A DNA stretch of 64,000 nt from Kineosporia aurantiaca JCM 3230 (GTDB lineage: Bacteria > Actinomycetota > Actinomycetes > Actinomycetales > Kineosporiaceae): NCBI GenBank assembly GCA_000719025.1, contig JODP01000006.1:682001-746000 (forward strand). The letters are read 5' to 3'. Position numbers and translations under genes: made by a program. How positions within the stretch are numbered: the stretch's first letter is position 1; every line of letters starts with the position of its first letter. The notes beneath the pieces were generated by a model that was given only the letters and a program-made list of their open reading frames with translations, did not search any database and was not told the origin of the DNA. Positions 24,814 through 32,837 of this stretch are shown in pieces.

Positions 24814-26442
24814 TCAGCCCATGTGCGGGTAGCGCCAGTCGACGGCGGGCTCGAAGGTCTCCTTGATCGACCGGGTCGAGGTCCAGCGCTGCAGGTTCTG
24901 CGGCGCCCCGGCCTTGTCGTTGGTGCCTGAGGCCCGGGCCCCACCGAACGGCTGCTGACCCACCACGGCGCCGGTCGGCTTGTCGTTGATGTAGAAGTTG
25001 CCCGCGGCGAAGCGCAGGGTGTTCGCCGCCGCGGCCACCGCCTGCCGGTCCTGGGCGATGATCGAGCCGGTCAGCGCGTACTTGGAGTCGTTCGCGATGC
25101 CCGCGGCGACCTGGTCGAAGTCCGCGTCCTCGAACACGTGCACGGCCAGGATCGGGCCGAAGTACTCTGTGGTCAGCGCCTCGTCGGTGGGGTTTTCGAC
25201 GACCAGGACGGTCGGGTCGACGAAGTAGCCGACGCTGTCGTCGGCCTTGCCGCCGGCCAGTACCGAGACGCCCGTCGCCGCACCGGCCCTCTCGAGCGCC
25301 GCCTTGTGCTTGGCGAAGGCCCGGTCGTCGATCACCGAGGAGGTGAAATTGGCGAAGTCGGTCGGGGCACCTACGGGCAGTGAACTAGTGACGTCCGCCA
25401 GCCCGTCTTTCAGTCGGGCCCAGACGCTGCGCGGCACGTAGGCCCGGGACGCGGCCGAGCACTTCTGTCCGGAGTACTCGAAAGCGCCTCGCACCAGGGC
25501 GGTCCGGAGCACGTCGACGTCTGCGCTGGGGTGGGCCAGGACGAAGTCCTTGCCACCGGTCTCGCCGACGATCCGCGGGTACGAGCGGTACTGGGTGATC
25601 CGCGAGCCGATCTCCTGCCAGAGGTGCTGGAAAGTGGCCGTGGAGCCGGTGAAGTGGATGCCGGCCAGGTCCGGGTCGGACAGGGCGACCGAGGAGACTT
25701 CCGGGCCCGGGCCGTGCACCAGGTTGATCACGCCCGGGGGCAGTCCGGCCGCGGTCAGCAGGCGCATCGTGTACTCGGCCGAAAGTGCCTGGGTGGGGCT
25801 CGGCTTCCAGAGCACGGTGTTGCCCATCAGGGCCGGGGCGGTGGGCAGGTTGGCCGCGATCGAGGTGAAGTTGAACGGGGTGATCGCGTAGACGAAGCCC
25901 TCGAGCGGGCGGTGGTCCAGCCGGTTCCAGACCCCGGCGGAGTTGGCCGCCGGCTGCTCGGCGTAGATCTGCCGGGCGAAAGCCGCGTTGAACCGCCAGA
26001 AGTCGGCCAGTTCGCAGACCGCGTCGATCTCGGCCTGATAGACGGTCTTGGCCTGGCCGAGCATGGTGGCCGCGTTGGTCACCGCGCGCCAGCTACCGGT
26101 CAGCAGGTCGGCGGCCTTCAGCAGAATTGCGGCCCGGTCGTCGATCGAGAGCGCGGCCCAGCCCGGCGCGGCCCGCTTGGCCGCCGCGATCGCCGAGACC
26201 GTGTCGGAGGCCGTGGCAGCCTGGAAAGTGCCCAGTACGTGCGCCTTCTCGAACGGCGCCACCACATCGGTGGAGGTGCCGCTGCCGGCCACCGGCGCGC
26301 CGTCGATCCAGTTGGTCAGCTCGGCCCGGGTGCCCCAGACCTCCTTGAGGGCCGGTTCCAGGGCGGTGCGGTCGGCGCTGCCCTCGGTGTAGGGCCGCGG
26401 GGGTTCGTTGACCGGAGCGGGAACGTTCGTCACGGCGTCCAT
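24814..26442 (-). CDS. pruA: L-glutamate gamma-semialdehyde dehydrogenase
   Basis: Second step of proline breakdown: oxidises glutamate semialdehyde (P5C) to glutamate with NAD+. The 542 residues are an aldehyde dehydrogenase of the P5CDH type. It has TPFNFTSIAANLPTAPALMG, IHFTGSTATFQHLW, the catalytic Glu in IVGETGGKDFVLAHPSAD, the catalytic Cys in FEYSGQKCSAASRAYVP, and NFYINDKPTGAVVGQQPFGG. ATG 26442 has an AAAGGA ribosome site; the longer open frame upstream is not used. It is 38 bp downstream of the proline dehydrogenase gene. Confidence 0.95.
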   Translation of the reverse strand: MDAVTNVPAPVNEPPRPYTEGSADRTALEPALKEVWGTRAELTNWIDGAPVAGSGTSTDVVAPFEKAHVLGTFQAATASDTVSAIAAAKRAAPGWAALSIDDRAAILLKAADLLTGSWRAVTNAATMLGQAKTVYQAEIDAVCELADFWRFNAAFARQIYAEQPAANSAGVWNRLDHRPLEGFVYAITPFNFTSIAANLPTAPALMGNTVLWKPSPTQALSAEYTMRLLTAAGLPPGVINLVHGPGPEVSSVALSDPDLAGIHFTGSTATFQHLWQEIGSRITQYRSYPRIVGETGGKDFVLAHPSADVDVLRTALVRGAFEYSGQKCSAASRAYVPRSVWARLKDGLADVTSSLPVGAPTDFANFTSSVIDDRAFAKHKAALERAGAATGVSVLAGGKADDSVGYFVDPTVLVVENPTDEALTTEYFGPILAVHVFEDADFDQVAAGIANDSKYALTGSIIAQDRQAVAAAANTLRFAAGNFYINDKPTGAVVGQQPFGGARASGTNDKAGAPQNLQRWTSTRSIKETFEPAVDWRYPHMG

Positions 26443-26480
26443 ACGGGCGTCCTTTCGTAATAAGGTCGGATTAAAGGATT

Positions 26481-27401
26481 TCAGGAATTGAGGTTGCGGA
26501 GCAGGAAGAGCACGTTCGCCGGGCGCTCGGCCAGGCGGCGGATGTAGTAGCCGTACCAGTCGGTGCCGAACGGCAGGTAGACCCGGACGTCCACGCCGGC
26601 CGCGGCCAGCGAGCGCTGCTCGTCGGTCCGGATTCCGTACAGCATCTGCAGTTCCCAGCTGTCCCGGGCCCGGTCCAGCTGTTTGGCGGTGGCGCAGGCG
26701 TCGGCGACCAGGGACATGTCGTGGGTCGCGATCATCGGGTGACCCTCGCCCCGCAGCAGGATGTCCATGCACCGGCGGTAGGCCGCGTCGACGTCCGCCT
26801 TGCGCGGGTGGGCGACCGAAGCCGGTTCCGCGTAGGCCCCTTTCACCAGGCGGACCCGGGACCCGGCGGTGGCCAGATCACGGCAGTCGCCCTCGGTCCG
26901 GTACAGCGCGGCCTGCAGCACGGCGCCGATCCAGGGGTATCCGGCGCGCAGTTCGGCCAGGATGCCCAGAGTGGAGTCGACCGTGGTGTGGTCCTCCATG
27001 TCCAGGGTCATCGTGGTGCCCGCCTCCTTGGCCGCCACGGCGACCGACAGGGCGTTCTCCAGCGCGATCCGGTGGCCGTCGGCGCCCAGGGCCTGGCCCA
27101 GCGCGGACAGTTTCACCGACACCTCGGCCCGGTCGGCCAGCCCGGCCTCGGACAGCGCGGCCAGCAGCGAACGGTAGGCGGCGGCGGTGGCCGCGGCCTG
27201 GGCCCGGTCGGTCACGTCCTCGCCGAGCACGTCCAGGGTCACCGCCAGGCCCTGCTCACGCAGCGTGCGGGTGACGTCAAGGGCGGAACCGGCGTCCGGC
27301 CCGGCGATGAACCGGCGGACCATCTTCCGGCTGATCGGCAGTGCGCTCACGGAGGCCCGGACCGGGCGGGTCTGTGCGGCGGCCAGCAGGAGTTTCGGCA
27401 T
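26481..27401 (-). CDS. proline dehydrogenase
   Basis: First step of proline breakdown: FAD-dependent oxidation of proline to P5C with electrons to the membrane. A 306-residue monofunctional PRODH barrel: ALDVTRTLREQGLAVTLDVL, VSVKLSALG, TTMTLDMEDHTTVDSTLGIL, RVRLVKGAYAEP, MIATHDMSLVADA, ELQMLYGIRTDEQRSL, and the C-terminal YGYYIRRLAERPANV with the substrate-binding RR pair. Usually called putB or prodh in actinobacteria. First gene of prodh-pruA, divergent from its likely regulator. The start is set by TAGCCT 6 bases upstream. Confidence 0.94.
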   Translation of the reverse strand: MPKLLLAAAQTRPVRASVSALPISRKMVRRFIAGPDAGSALDVTRTLREQGLAVTLDVLGEDVTDRAQAAATAAAYRSLLAALSEAGLADRAEVSVKLSALGQALGADGHRIALENALSVAVAAKEAGTTMTLDMEDHTTVDSTLGILAELRAGYPWIGAVLQAALYRTEGDCRDLATAGSRVRLVKGAYAEPASVAHPRKADVDAAYRRCMDILLRGEGHPMIATHDMSLVADACATAKQLDRARDSWELQMLYGIRTDEQRSLAAAGVDVRVYLPFGTDWYGYYIRRLAERPANVLFLLRNLNS

Positions 27402-27481
27402 ACGGCCAGGCTAGGAGCGGGACCGGGGTGTCACCATGTGCAGATGTCACGAGCCGTTCCGACGATTGTCGCAATCCTCCC
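27402..27481. promoter_or_regulatory. divergent control region of prodh-pruA and the PucR regulator
   Basis: An 80-bp region. It holds TAGCCT at 27408-27413 (reverse), the -10 box of leaderless prodh. A repeated TGTCAC lies near 27429 and 27445, and an inverted repeat CGAC-GATT-GTCG is at 27461-27472. The inverted repeat, 9 bp before the regulator start, is a candidate operator for the PucR-type protein. Confidence 0.45.
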
Positions 27482-28651
27482 GTGAGCACCGCCCCGTCCG
27501 GGCCCGACTCGGCGGCCCGCGCGCTGCAGGAACTCGTCGACGACGTCTCCGACCTGCTCCGGGCGCCGACGGTGCTGGAGGACCTGGGACTCACCGTGTT
27601 GGCCTACGGCTCGCAGAACCCGGACGGGGTGGATCAGGTGCGGGCCGCCACCATCCTGCGCAAGACCGCGACCCCGGCCGTGATCAGCTACTTCCTCGAG
27701 CAGGGGATCGCCGTGGCGACCGGCCCGGTGCGGATCCCGGCCGATCCGACCCGGCAGATCGCCGCTCGGGTGTGCATTCCGGTGCGTTCCGGCGGGCGCA
27801 CCCACGGCTATCTCTGGGCGGTCGAACCGGCCGACGGGGTGGACGAGGAGGCCCTGGTCCGGGTGGCGCCGCTGGCCGATCGCGCCGGGACGCTTCTGGC
27901 CCGGCGGGCGGGTCTGGCCGACGAGCGCGCGGGGCTGGTCGATTCACTGTTAATTGGGGACGCTCATCAGCAGTCGGTCGCTTGGCGGCGCCTGGTGGCG
28001 CTGGGGGAGTTGAGCGACGGGGAACCGTTCGTGGTGGCCGTGGTCCGGTTGCCCGACGGAGAACGACGCCGCACCCTAATGGCGATTCCGGCCGGAGCGG
28101 TTTCGGAGGTGGCCGTTCGGCGGGTGACGCGAAACCTCCCGCCCGGTGCGGTGGCCGGGGTCAGCGACCCGATCGTGGTGTCCGGGGAGGCCGAGCCCGA
28201 TGGAGTAGGCGATTACGGGCTTACGGCGGGTCTGGTCTGGTCCTCGTCCCCTACCCTCGCCGCCCGTCAGGCCGACGTGGCCGCCATCGTCGCTCACGGG
28301 CGTCCTCAATTGGGCTCTGTACTTGCTTGGGACACCTTGGGCTTCTACCGCGTGGTGATTCAGGGGCCCGCCGCGGTGACCGCCCTGATCGAAGGCACTC
28401 CGGCTGCCCGACTGCGCGCCCGGGCCGACGCGGACCTGATCCGGACCGCGCTGGTCTGGCTCGACCAAGGGGGCAGCGCGGCCCGGACCGCGGCGGCGCT
28501 CTCGGTGCACCGGCAGACCCTCTACTACCGGCTGGAGCGGATCGAGCAACTGGCCGGCGTGGATCTCGACGAGGGCGAGGCCCGGCTCGGGCTGCACATC
28601 GGGCTGGCCCTGGCCGAGGTGCTGGCCCGGCATGATGGCGGGCATGAGTGA
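27482..28651 (+). CDS. PucR family transcriptional regulator, probable activator of proline catabolism
   Basis: A 389-residue protein. The middle section contains a CdaR-like GGDEF-related fold region (PTLAARQADVAAIVAHGR...), and the C-terminus holds the PucR-type HTH (GGSAARTAAALSVHRQTLYY RLERI region, about residues 330-385). PucR proteins of this kind activate divergent prodh-pruA with proline or P5C as effector in mycobacteria and corynebacteria. GTG 27482 is chosen; a longer frame from 27341 would run into prodh. Its last codons overlap the proC start by 8 bases. Confidence 0.85.
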   Translation: MSTAPSGPDSAARALQELVDDVSDLLRAPTVLEDLGLTVLAYGSQNPDGVDQVRAATILRKTATPAVISYFLEQGIAVATGPVRIPADPTRQIAARVCIPVRSGGRTHGYLWAVEPADGVDEEALVRVAPLADRAGTLLARRAGLADERAGLVDSLLIGDAHQQSVAWRRLVALGELSDGEPFVVAVVRLPDGERRRTLMAIPAGAVSEVAVRRVTRNLPPGAVAGVSDPIVVSGEAEPDGVGDYGLTAGLVWSSSPTLAARQADVAAIVAHGRPQLGSVLAWDTLGFYRVVIQGPAAVTALIEGTPAARLRARADADLIRTALVWLDQGGSAARTAAALSVHRQTLYYRLERIEQLAGVDLDEGEARLGLHIGLALAEVLARHDGGHE

Positions 28652-29468
28652 GCAGGTTTCCCACGAGCACGGCCGGGTCGCGATTCTCGGCGCCGGCACC
28701 ATGGGCGGCACGATCCTGGCCGGTCTGCTGCGCGGCGGCCGGGCCCCGGCCGACGTGGTCGTCTCGGCCCGCCGGCCCGAGCGCGCGGAAGAGCTGAAGC
28801 AGCAGCACGGCGTCGAGGTGGTGGACAACGTCACCGCCGCGGCCTGGGGCGACACGCTGATCGTGGCAGTCAAGCCGCGGGACATGGCCGGCCTGCTCGC
28901 CGAGATCGGCCCCGCCCTGAACCCCGGCACGCTGGTGATCTCGCTGGCCGCCGGGCAGACCATCGCCGTGCTGGAGGGTGAGCTGCCCGAGGGCACGCCG
29001 GTGATCCGGGTCATGCCCAACACCCCGTCCCTGGTCGACCAGGGCATGTCGGTGCTGAGCCCGGGTACGCACTGCCTTCCCGAGCACACCGAACGGGCCC
29101 AGGAGCTGCTCTCCTCGACCGGCCGGGTGCTCCAGGTGCCCGAGGCCTACCAGGACGCGGTGACCGCGGTCAGCGGCTCCGGCCCGGCCTACGTCTTCTA
29201 CGTGGCTGAGGCGATGATCGAGGCCGGCGTGCTGCTCGGCCTGCCCCGCCCGACCTCCACCGAGCTCGTGGTGCAGACCCTGTACGGCGCCGCCACCATG
29301 CTCCGCCAGACCGGCACCCACCCGAGCATCCTGCGCGAGCAGGTGACCAGCCCGGGCGGGACCACGGCGGCGGCGGTCCGGCTGCTGGACGACCAGCGGG
29401 TCCGGGGCGCGTTCGTGTCGGCCATCGAGGCGGCCTGCAACCGTTCGGCTCAGCTCTCGCAGAACTGA
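28644..29468 (+). CDS. proC: pyrroline-5-carboxylate reductase
   Basis: Final step of proline synthesis, P5C to proline with NAD(P)H. The 274 residues have the Rossmann motif VAILGAGTMGGTILAGLL, VIRVMPNTPSLVDQGMSVL, AVTAVSGSGPAYVFYVAEAM, and TSPGGTTAAAVRLLDDQRVR. ATG 28644 lies inside the end of the PucR gene; an ATG at 28632 in the same frame is an alternative. Overlap with a catabolic regulator suggests translational coupling. Confidence 0.95.
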   Translation: MSEQVSHEHGRVAILGAGTMGGTILAGLLRGGRAPADVVVSARRPERAEELKQQHGVEVVDNVTAAAWGDTLIVAVKPRDMAGLLAEIGPALNPGTLVISLAAGQTIAVLEGELPEGTPVIRVMPNTPSLVDQGMSVLSPGTHCLPEHTERAQELLSSTGRVLQVPEAYQDAVTAVSGSGPAYVFYVAEAMIEAGVLLGLPRPTSTELVVQTLYGAATMLRQTGTHPSILREQVTSPGGTTAAAVRLLDDQRVRGAFVSAIEAACNRSAQLSQN

Positions 29469-29522
29469 ACCCGGCTCGGCGTGACGTAACGCCAGCGCCC
29501 GCCCGGGGGCGGGGCCAGCGAT

Positions 29523-29528
29523 TACCGT
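29523..29528 (+). promoter_or_regulatory. -10 box TACCGT for leaderless acuC
   Basis: TACCGT, 7 bases, then GTG 29536. Favours 29536 over the in-frame GTG at 29527, which would overlap the box. Confidence 0.5.
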
Positions 29529-29535
29529 GGGGGCT

Positions 29536-30717
29536 GTGGAGGCACTGCGGCTGGTCTGGGACGAGGCATTCACCGCATACGACTTCGGTGACGAGCACCC
29601 GATGCACCCGATCCGGCTGGAGCTCACGGCGCGGCTGGTCGAGGCGCTCGGGCTGCTCGACGCGGCCGGGGTGCAGGTGGTCAGCGCCGAGCCGGCGGCC
29701 GACGAGCTGCTGCTCAGCGTGCACGACGCGGACTACGTGGCGGCGGTGCACCGGGCCTCGACCCGGCCGGTGGTCTCGGACCTGCGGTTCGGGCTGGGCA
29801 CCAGCGACGTGCCCACCTTCCCGGGGATGCACGAGGCCAGCGCCCGGATCTGCGCGGCCAGCCGGGAGGTGGCGCTCGCGGTCTGGTCCGGTCAGGCTGC
29901 CCACGGGGTCAACTTCACCGGTGGTCTGCACCACGCCATGCCCGGCGCGGCCAGCGGGTTCTGCGTGTACAACGACGTCGGGGTGGCGATCCAGGCGCTG
30001 CTCGACGCCGGGGCGCAGCGGGTGGCCTACGTCGACGTGGATGTCCATCACGGCGACGGGGTGGAGAAGATCTTCTGGGACGACCCGCGGGTCCTGACCA
30101 TCTCGCTGCACGAGAACGGCCGCGTGCTGTTCCCCGGCACCGGCTTCCCGGACGAGATCGGCGGTGCCTCCGCCGAGGGCGAGGCGGTCAACGTGGCCCT
30201 GCCGCCGGGGACGTCGGACGCGGGCTGGCTGCGCGCCTTCCATTCCGTGGTGCCGCCGCTGCTGCGCGCCTTCGAGCCGGAGGTGCTGGTTACCCAACAA
30301 GGCTGTGACTCGCACGTCCTCGACCCGTTGGCCCACCTGGCCCTCTCGGTGGATGCCCAGCGCGCCTCCTACGAGGCCCTGCATGAGTTCGCTCATCAGT
30401 ACGCGGACGGACGCTGGGTGGCCTTTGGTGGCGGCGGCTACGAGGTGGTGGACGTCGTCCCGCGCGCCTGGGCGCACCTGGTCGGCATCGCCGCGCATCA
30501 TCCGGTTCCGCCCGAGACCGATGTCCCGGAGAGCTGGCGGGAGTACGTGGCGGCGCGCTGCGGCCGTCCGGCCCCGCAGCGGATGACCGACGGGGCGAAC
30601 GTCGACTACCGCTCCTGGGCGACCGGCTACGACCCCGCGGACGCGATCGACCGGGTGGTGCTGGCCACTCGGAAGGCGGTCTTCCCGCTGCACGGGCTCG
30701 ACCCGTACTTCGACTGA
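29536..30717 (+). CDS. acuC: AcuC-type acetoin utilisation / histone-deacetylase-fold protein
   Basis: A 393-residue class I HDAC-fold zinc hydrolase, known to deacetylate acetyl-CoA synthetase in Bacillus. It has HPMHPIRLELTARLVEALG, GGLHHAMPGAASGFCVYND, the zinc and active-site motif VAYVDVDVHHGDGVEKIF, QQGCDSHVLDPLAHLALSV (second Asp), and FGGGGYEVVDVVPRAWA (active-site Tyr). All catalytic residues appear present. Stands between proC and the BldC-like gene with its own promoter. Confidence 0.88.
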   Translation: MEALRLVWDEAFTAYDFGDEHPMHPIRLELTARLVEALGLLDAAGVQVVSAEPAADELLLSVHDADYVAAVHRASTRPVVSDLRFGLGTSDVPTFPGMHEASARICAASREVALAVWSGQAAHGVNFTGGLHHAMPGAASGFCVYNDVGVAIQALLDAGAQRVAYVDVDVHHGDGVEKIFWDDPRVLTISLHENGRVLFPGTGFPDEIGGASAEGEAVNVALPPGTSDAGWLRAFHSVVPPLLRAFEPEVLVTQQGCDSHVLDPLAHLALSVDAQRASYEALHEFAHQYADGRWVAFGGGGYEVVDVVPRAWAHLVGIAAHHPVPPETDVPESWREYVAARCGRPAPQRMTDGANVDYRSWATGYDPADAIDRVVLATRKAVFPLHGLDPYFD

Positions 30718-31014
30718 GCTCCGTTTGGGTTGACTCAGCAGTAACAGCTGTCCCCCGAACTGGGTTCTGGATGGGACTTCTGGGCACACGATGCCCGTAC
30801 CGGTGGGTTGACGGCCAAAAACGGGCAGTTCGGGGGACTGGCGATCCCGGATATTCGGGCGAGTCGGCAACTCGATTCACACTTCAGGCTCACTTACACC
30901 TATGGTTGGTTACGGGGCGTTGCCGAACGTATCCGGAGCGAAGTCGACATCCGGGGCGAGATGGCCGCAACGCCTTCGATCCGGACCGTCAGCCTGACCG
31001 AGGGGAGACCTGAG
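30718..31014. other. 297-bp gap upstream of the BldC-like gene
   Basis: No gene supported. TATGGT at 30902-30907 could be a -10 box for the downstream gene; no matching -35 is clear. An in-frame ATG at 30961 could extend that gene by 18 codons. Confidence 0.3.
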
Positions 31015-31239
31015 ATGACCGCCGTGCGTGCCCTGCCCAGGGGAGATTTCGAAGTCCGATTCCTCACCGTGGCCGAGGTGGCCGGAATCATGAGGGTGTC
31101 GAAGATGACCGTCTACCGCCTGGTGCACGCCGGAGAACTGGCCGCCATGCGCGTCGGCCGGTCCTACCGGGTCCCCGAGCGGGCGGTTCAGGAGTACCTG
31201 CGCCACTCGTACATGGCCGGCAACACCGAGACCGCCTGA
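31015..31239 (+). CDS. BldC-like MerR-type helix-turn-helix protein (Rv0500A-like)
   Basis: A 74-residue excisionase/BldC-type DNA-binding protein: RFLTVAEVAGIMRVSKMTVY, RLVHAGELAAMRVGRSYRVP, and a short C-terminal helix (ERAVQEYLRHSYM). It is a single HTH with no effector domain. BldC binds head-to-tail at direct repeats and controls development in Streptomyces; the Rv0500A synteny supports the same family. ATG 31015 has GGGAGA upstream. bS22 follows after 171 bp. Confidence 0.88.
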   Translation: MTAVRALPRGDFEVRFLTVAEVAGIMRVSKMTVYRLVHAGELAAMRVGRSYRVPERAVQEYLRHSYMAGNTETA

Positions 31240-31410
31240 GTCACCCGAAGGCGCCGCAACGAGGGCCGTCGCGGAACCGAGACCGGGTGCACCACCTGTG
31301 AGGCGCTACCCTGGGGCCCAGGTAATGCTGGCGCGGGCGTCCCCGCGCCGCGAGAACCTCGATCCCGCGCAGGTGTCGCGGGCGACCCGATCAACGAACT
31401 GCGAGGACCC

Positions 31411-31509
31411 GTGGGCTCCGTCATCAAGAAGCGCCGCAAGCGGATGGCCAAGAAGAAGCACCGCAAGCTGCTGCGCAAGACGCGTCACCAGCGTCGCAAC
31501 AAGAAGTAG
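31411..31509 (+). CDS. small ribosomal protein bS22 (AURKAIP1/COX24-domain)
   Basis: A 32-residue, extremely basic protein: MGSVIKKRRKRMAKKKHRKL continuing LRKTRHQRRNKK. It matches the short actinobacterial ribosomal protein seen in mycobacterial ribosome structures (Rv0500B). GTG 31411 follows GCGAGGA. A possible -10 box TACCCT lies at 31307-31312. Too short for most gene finders. Confidence 0.93.
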   Translation: MGSVIKKRRKRMAKKKHRKLLRKTRHQRRNKK

Positions 31510-31543
31510 GCACCACGCTTGAACCAGGCGTAGAACCGCACTC

Positions 31544-31569
31544 CGGCGGCCAGTTCCCACTGGCCGCCG
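31544..31569 (+). terminator. terminator of the bS22 gene
   Basis: A perfect 11-bp stem CGGCGGCCAGT (31544-31554 with 31559-31569) and a TCCC loop, 35 bp after the stop; TTTG follows a few bases on. Confidence 0.8.
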
Positions 31570-31787
31570 CGCGTGCTTTGTGGGCCTGGTGGGTTTTGGG
31601 AGGGTCGCGAGGTTTCGGCCGTCAATGCTGGACGCCGGGTGCGGTCGGGTGGACGACCTGCGGTGATCGGGTGGTTGGGTTCGCCTGGTGATCGGCTCTG
31701 CTCGGGGATCGGGTAGCCAGGTGGCTGGATGACGGGCACGAGGAAGTTCGCACGGCTGACCGCGGATGAGCAGGGGCGGAGGGGCGG

Positions 31788-32837
31788 ATGGGCCGATCGG
31801 TGCTGGTCGCCGGAGTCGCCCGGTATCTCGGCGGCCGCTTCGCCCGGCTGCTCGCGGACCGGCCGGAGGTGGACCGGGTGATCGGGGTGGACGTGATCGC
31901 CCCGCCGCACGACATCGGGGCCGCCGAGTTCGTCCGGGCCGACATCCGTAACTCGATGATCGGCCGGATCATCGAGCAGACCGGGGTGGACACCCTGGTG
32001 CACATGAGCGTGATCGCCACGCCGATCTCGGCCGGGGGCCGGACGGCGCAGAAGGAGATCAACGTCATCGGCACCATGCAGCTGCTGGCCGCCGCCCAGC
32101 GCGCCCCCCGGCTGCAGCGACTGGTGGTGAAGTCCACCTCGGCGGTCTACGGCAGCAGCCCGCGCGACCCGTCGATGTTCACTGAGGGCCAGGTCGGCAA
32201 GCATCCGCCGCGCAGTGGCTGGGGCAAGGACTCGGCCGAGGTCGAGGAGTACGTGCGCGGCTTCAGCCGCCGCCGTCCCGATGTGGCGGTGGCCACGCTC
32301 CGGCTGGCCAACGTGGTCGGCCCCGGCATCCGCACCTCGATGACCGACTACTTCTCCCTGCCGGTGGTCCCCTCGGTCCTCGGCTTCGACCCCCGCCTGC
32401 AGTTCCTGCACGAGGACGACGCCCTCGAGGCCCTGCTCCGCGCCACCCTCGGCCCCGCCGAAGGCGTGGTCAACGTGGCGGGAGACGGCGTGATCACCCT
32501 CGGCCAGGCGGCCCGCTTCGCCGGCCGTCCCACCGTCGGCGTCCCGCCCGGCCTGGCCGGCCTGATGGGCAGCCTCTACCACCGCGGCGGCCTGGCCGAC
32601 TTCAGCGCCGACCAGATCCGCTACCTGAGCTACGGCCGCTGCCTCGACACCACCCGGATGCGCTCCGAACTCGACTTCCGGCCGCAGTACACCACCCGCA
32701 CCGCCTTCCAGGACTTCGTCCGCACCCGCGGCCTCCGCGGCCCCCTGTCTCCGCAGGTCATCGACGCCCTGGAACGCCGCCTGGTCGAACGGCTCCGGCC
32801 CGAGGAAGCCGCCCGGCGAGCCGAGGCCGTCCGATGA
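31788..32837 (+). CDS. NAD-dependent epimerase/dehydratase-family protein (Rv0501-like)
   Basis: A 349-residue extended SDR: MGRSVLVAGVARYLGGRFAR is a modified cofactor loop (GVARYLGG in place of TGxxGxxG). It also has GVDTLVHMSV, LVVKSTSAVYGSSPR and VATLRLANVVGPG. The usual YxxxK is not evident: the expected place reads SGWGKDSAEVEEY. The Rv0501/GalE2 group also deviates, to my memory, so activity as a sugar epimerase is uncertain. ATG 31788 follows GAGGGG. Overlaps the acyltransferase gene by 4 bases. Confidence 0.8.
   Translation: MGRSVLVAGVARYLGGRFARLLADRPEVDRVIGVDVIAPPHDIGAAEFVRADIRNSMIGRIIEQTGVDTLVHMSVIATPISAGGRTAQKEINVIGTMQLLAAAQRAPRLQRLVVKSTSAVYGSSPRDPSMFTEGQVGKHPPRSGWGKDSAEVEEYVRGFSRRRPDVAVATLRLANVVGPGIRTSMTDYFSLPVVPSVLGFDPRLQFLHEDDALEALLRATLGPAEGVVNVAGDGVITLGQAARFAGRPTVGVPPGLAGLMGSLYHRGGLADFSADQIRYLSYGRCLDTTRMRSELDFRPQYTTRTAFQDFVRTRGLRGPLSPQVIDALERRLVERLRPEEAARRAEAVR

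Noticed and set aside
26443..26772. 110-residue N-terminal extension of pruA
   Set aside because: It would overlap the proline dehydrogenase gene; ATG 26442 has a proper ribosome site and family-typical N-terminus.
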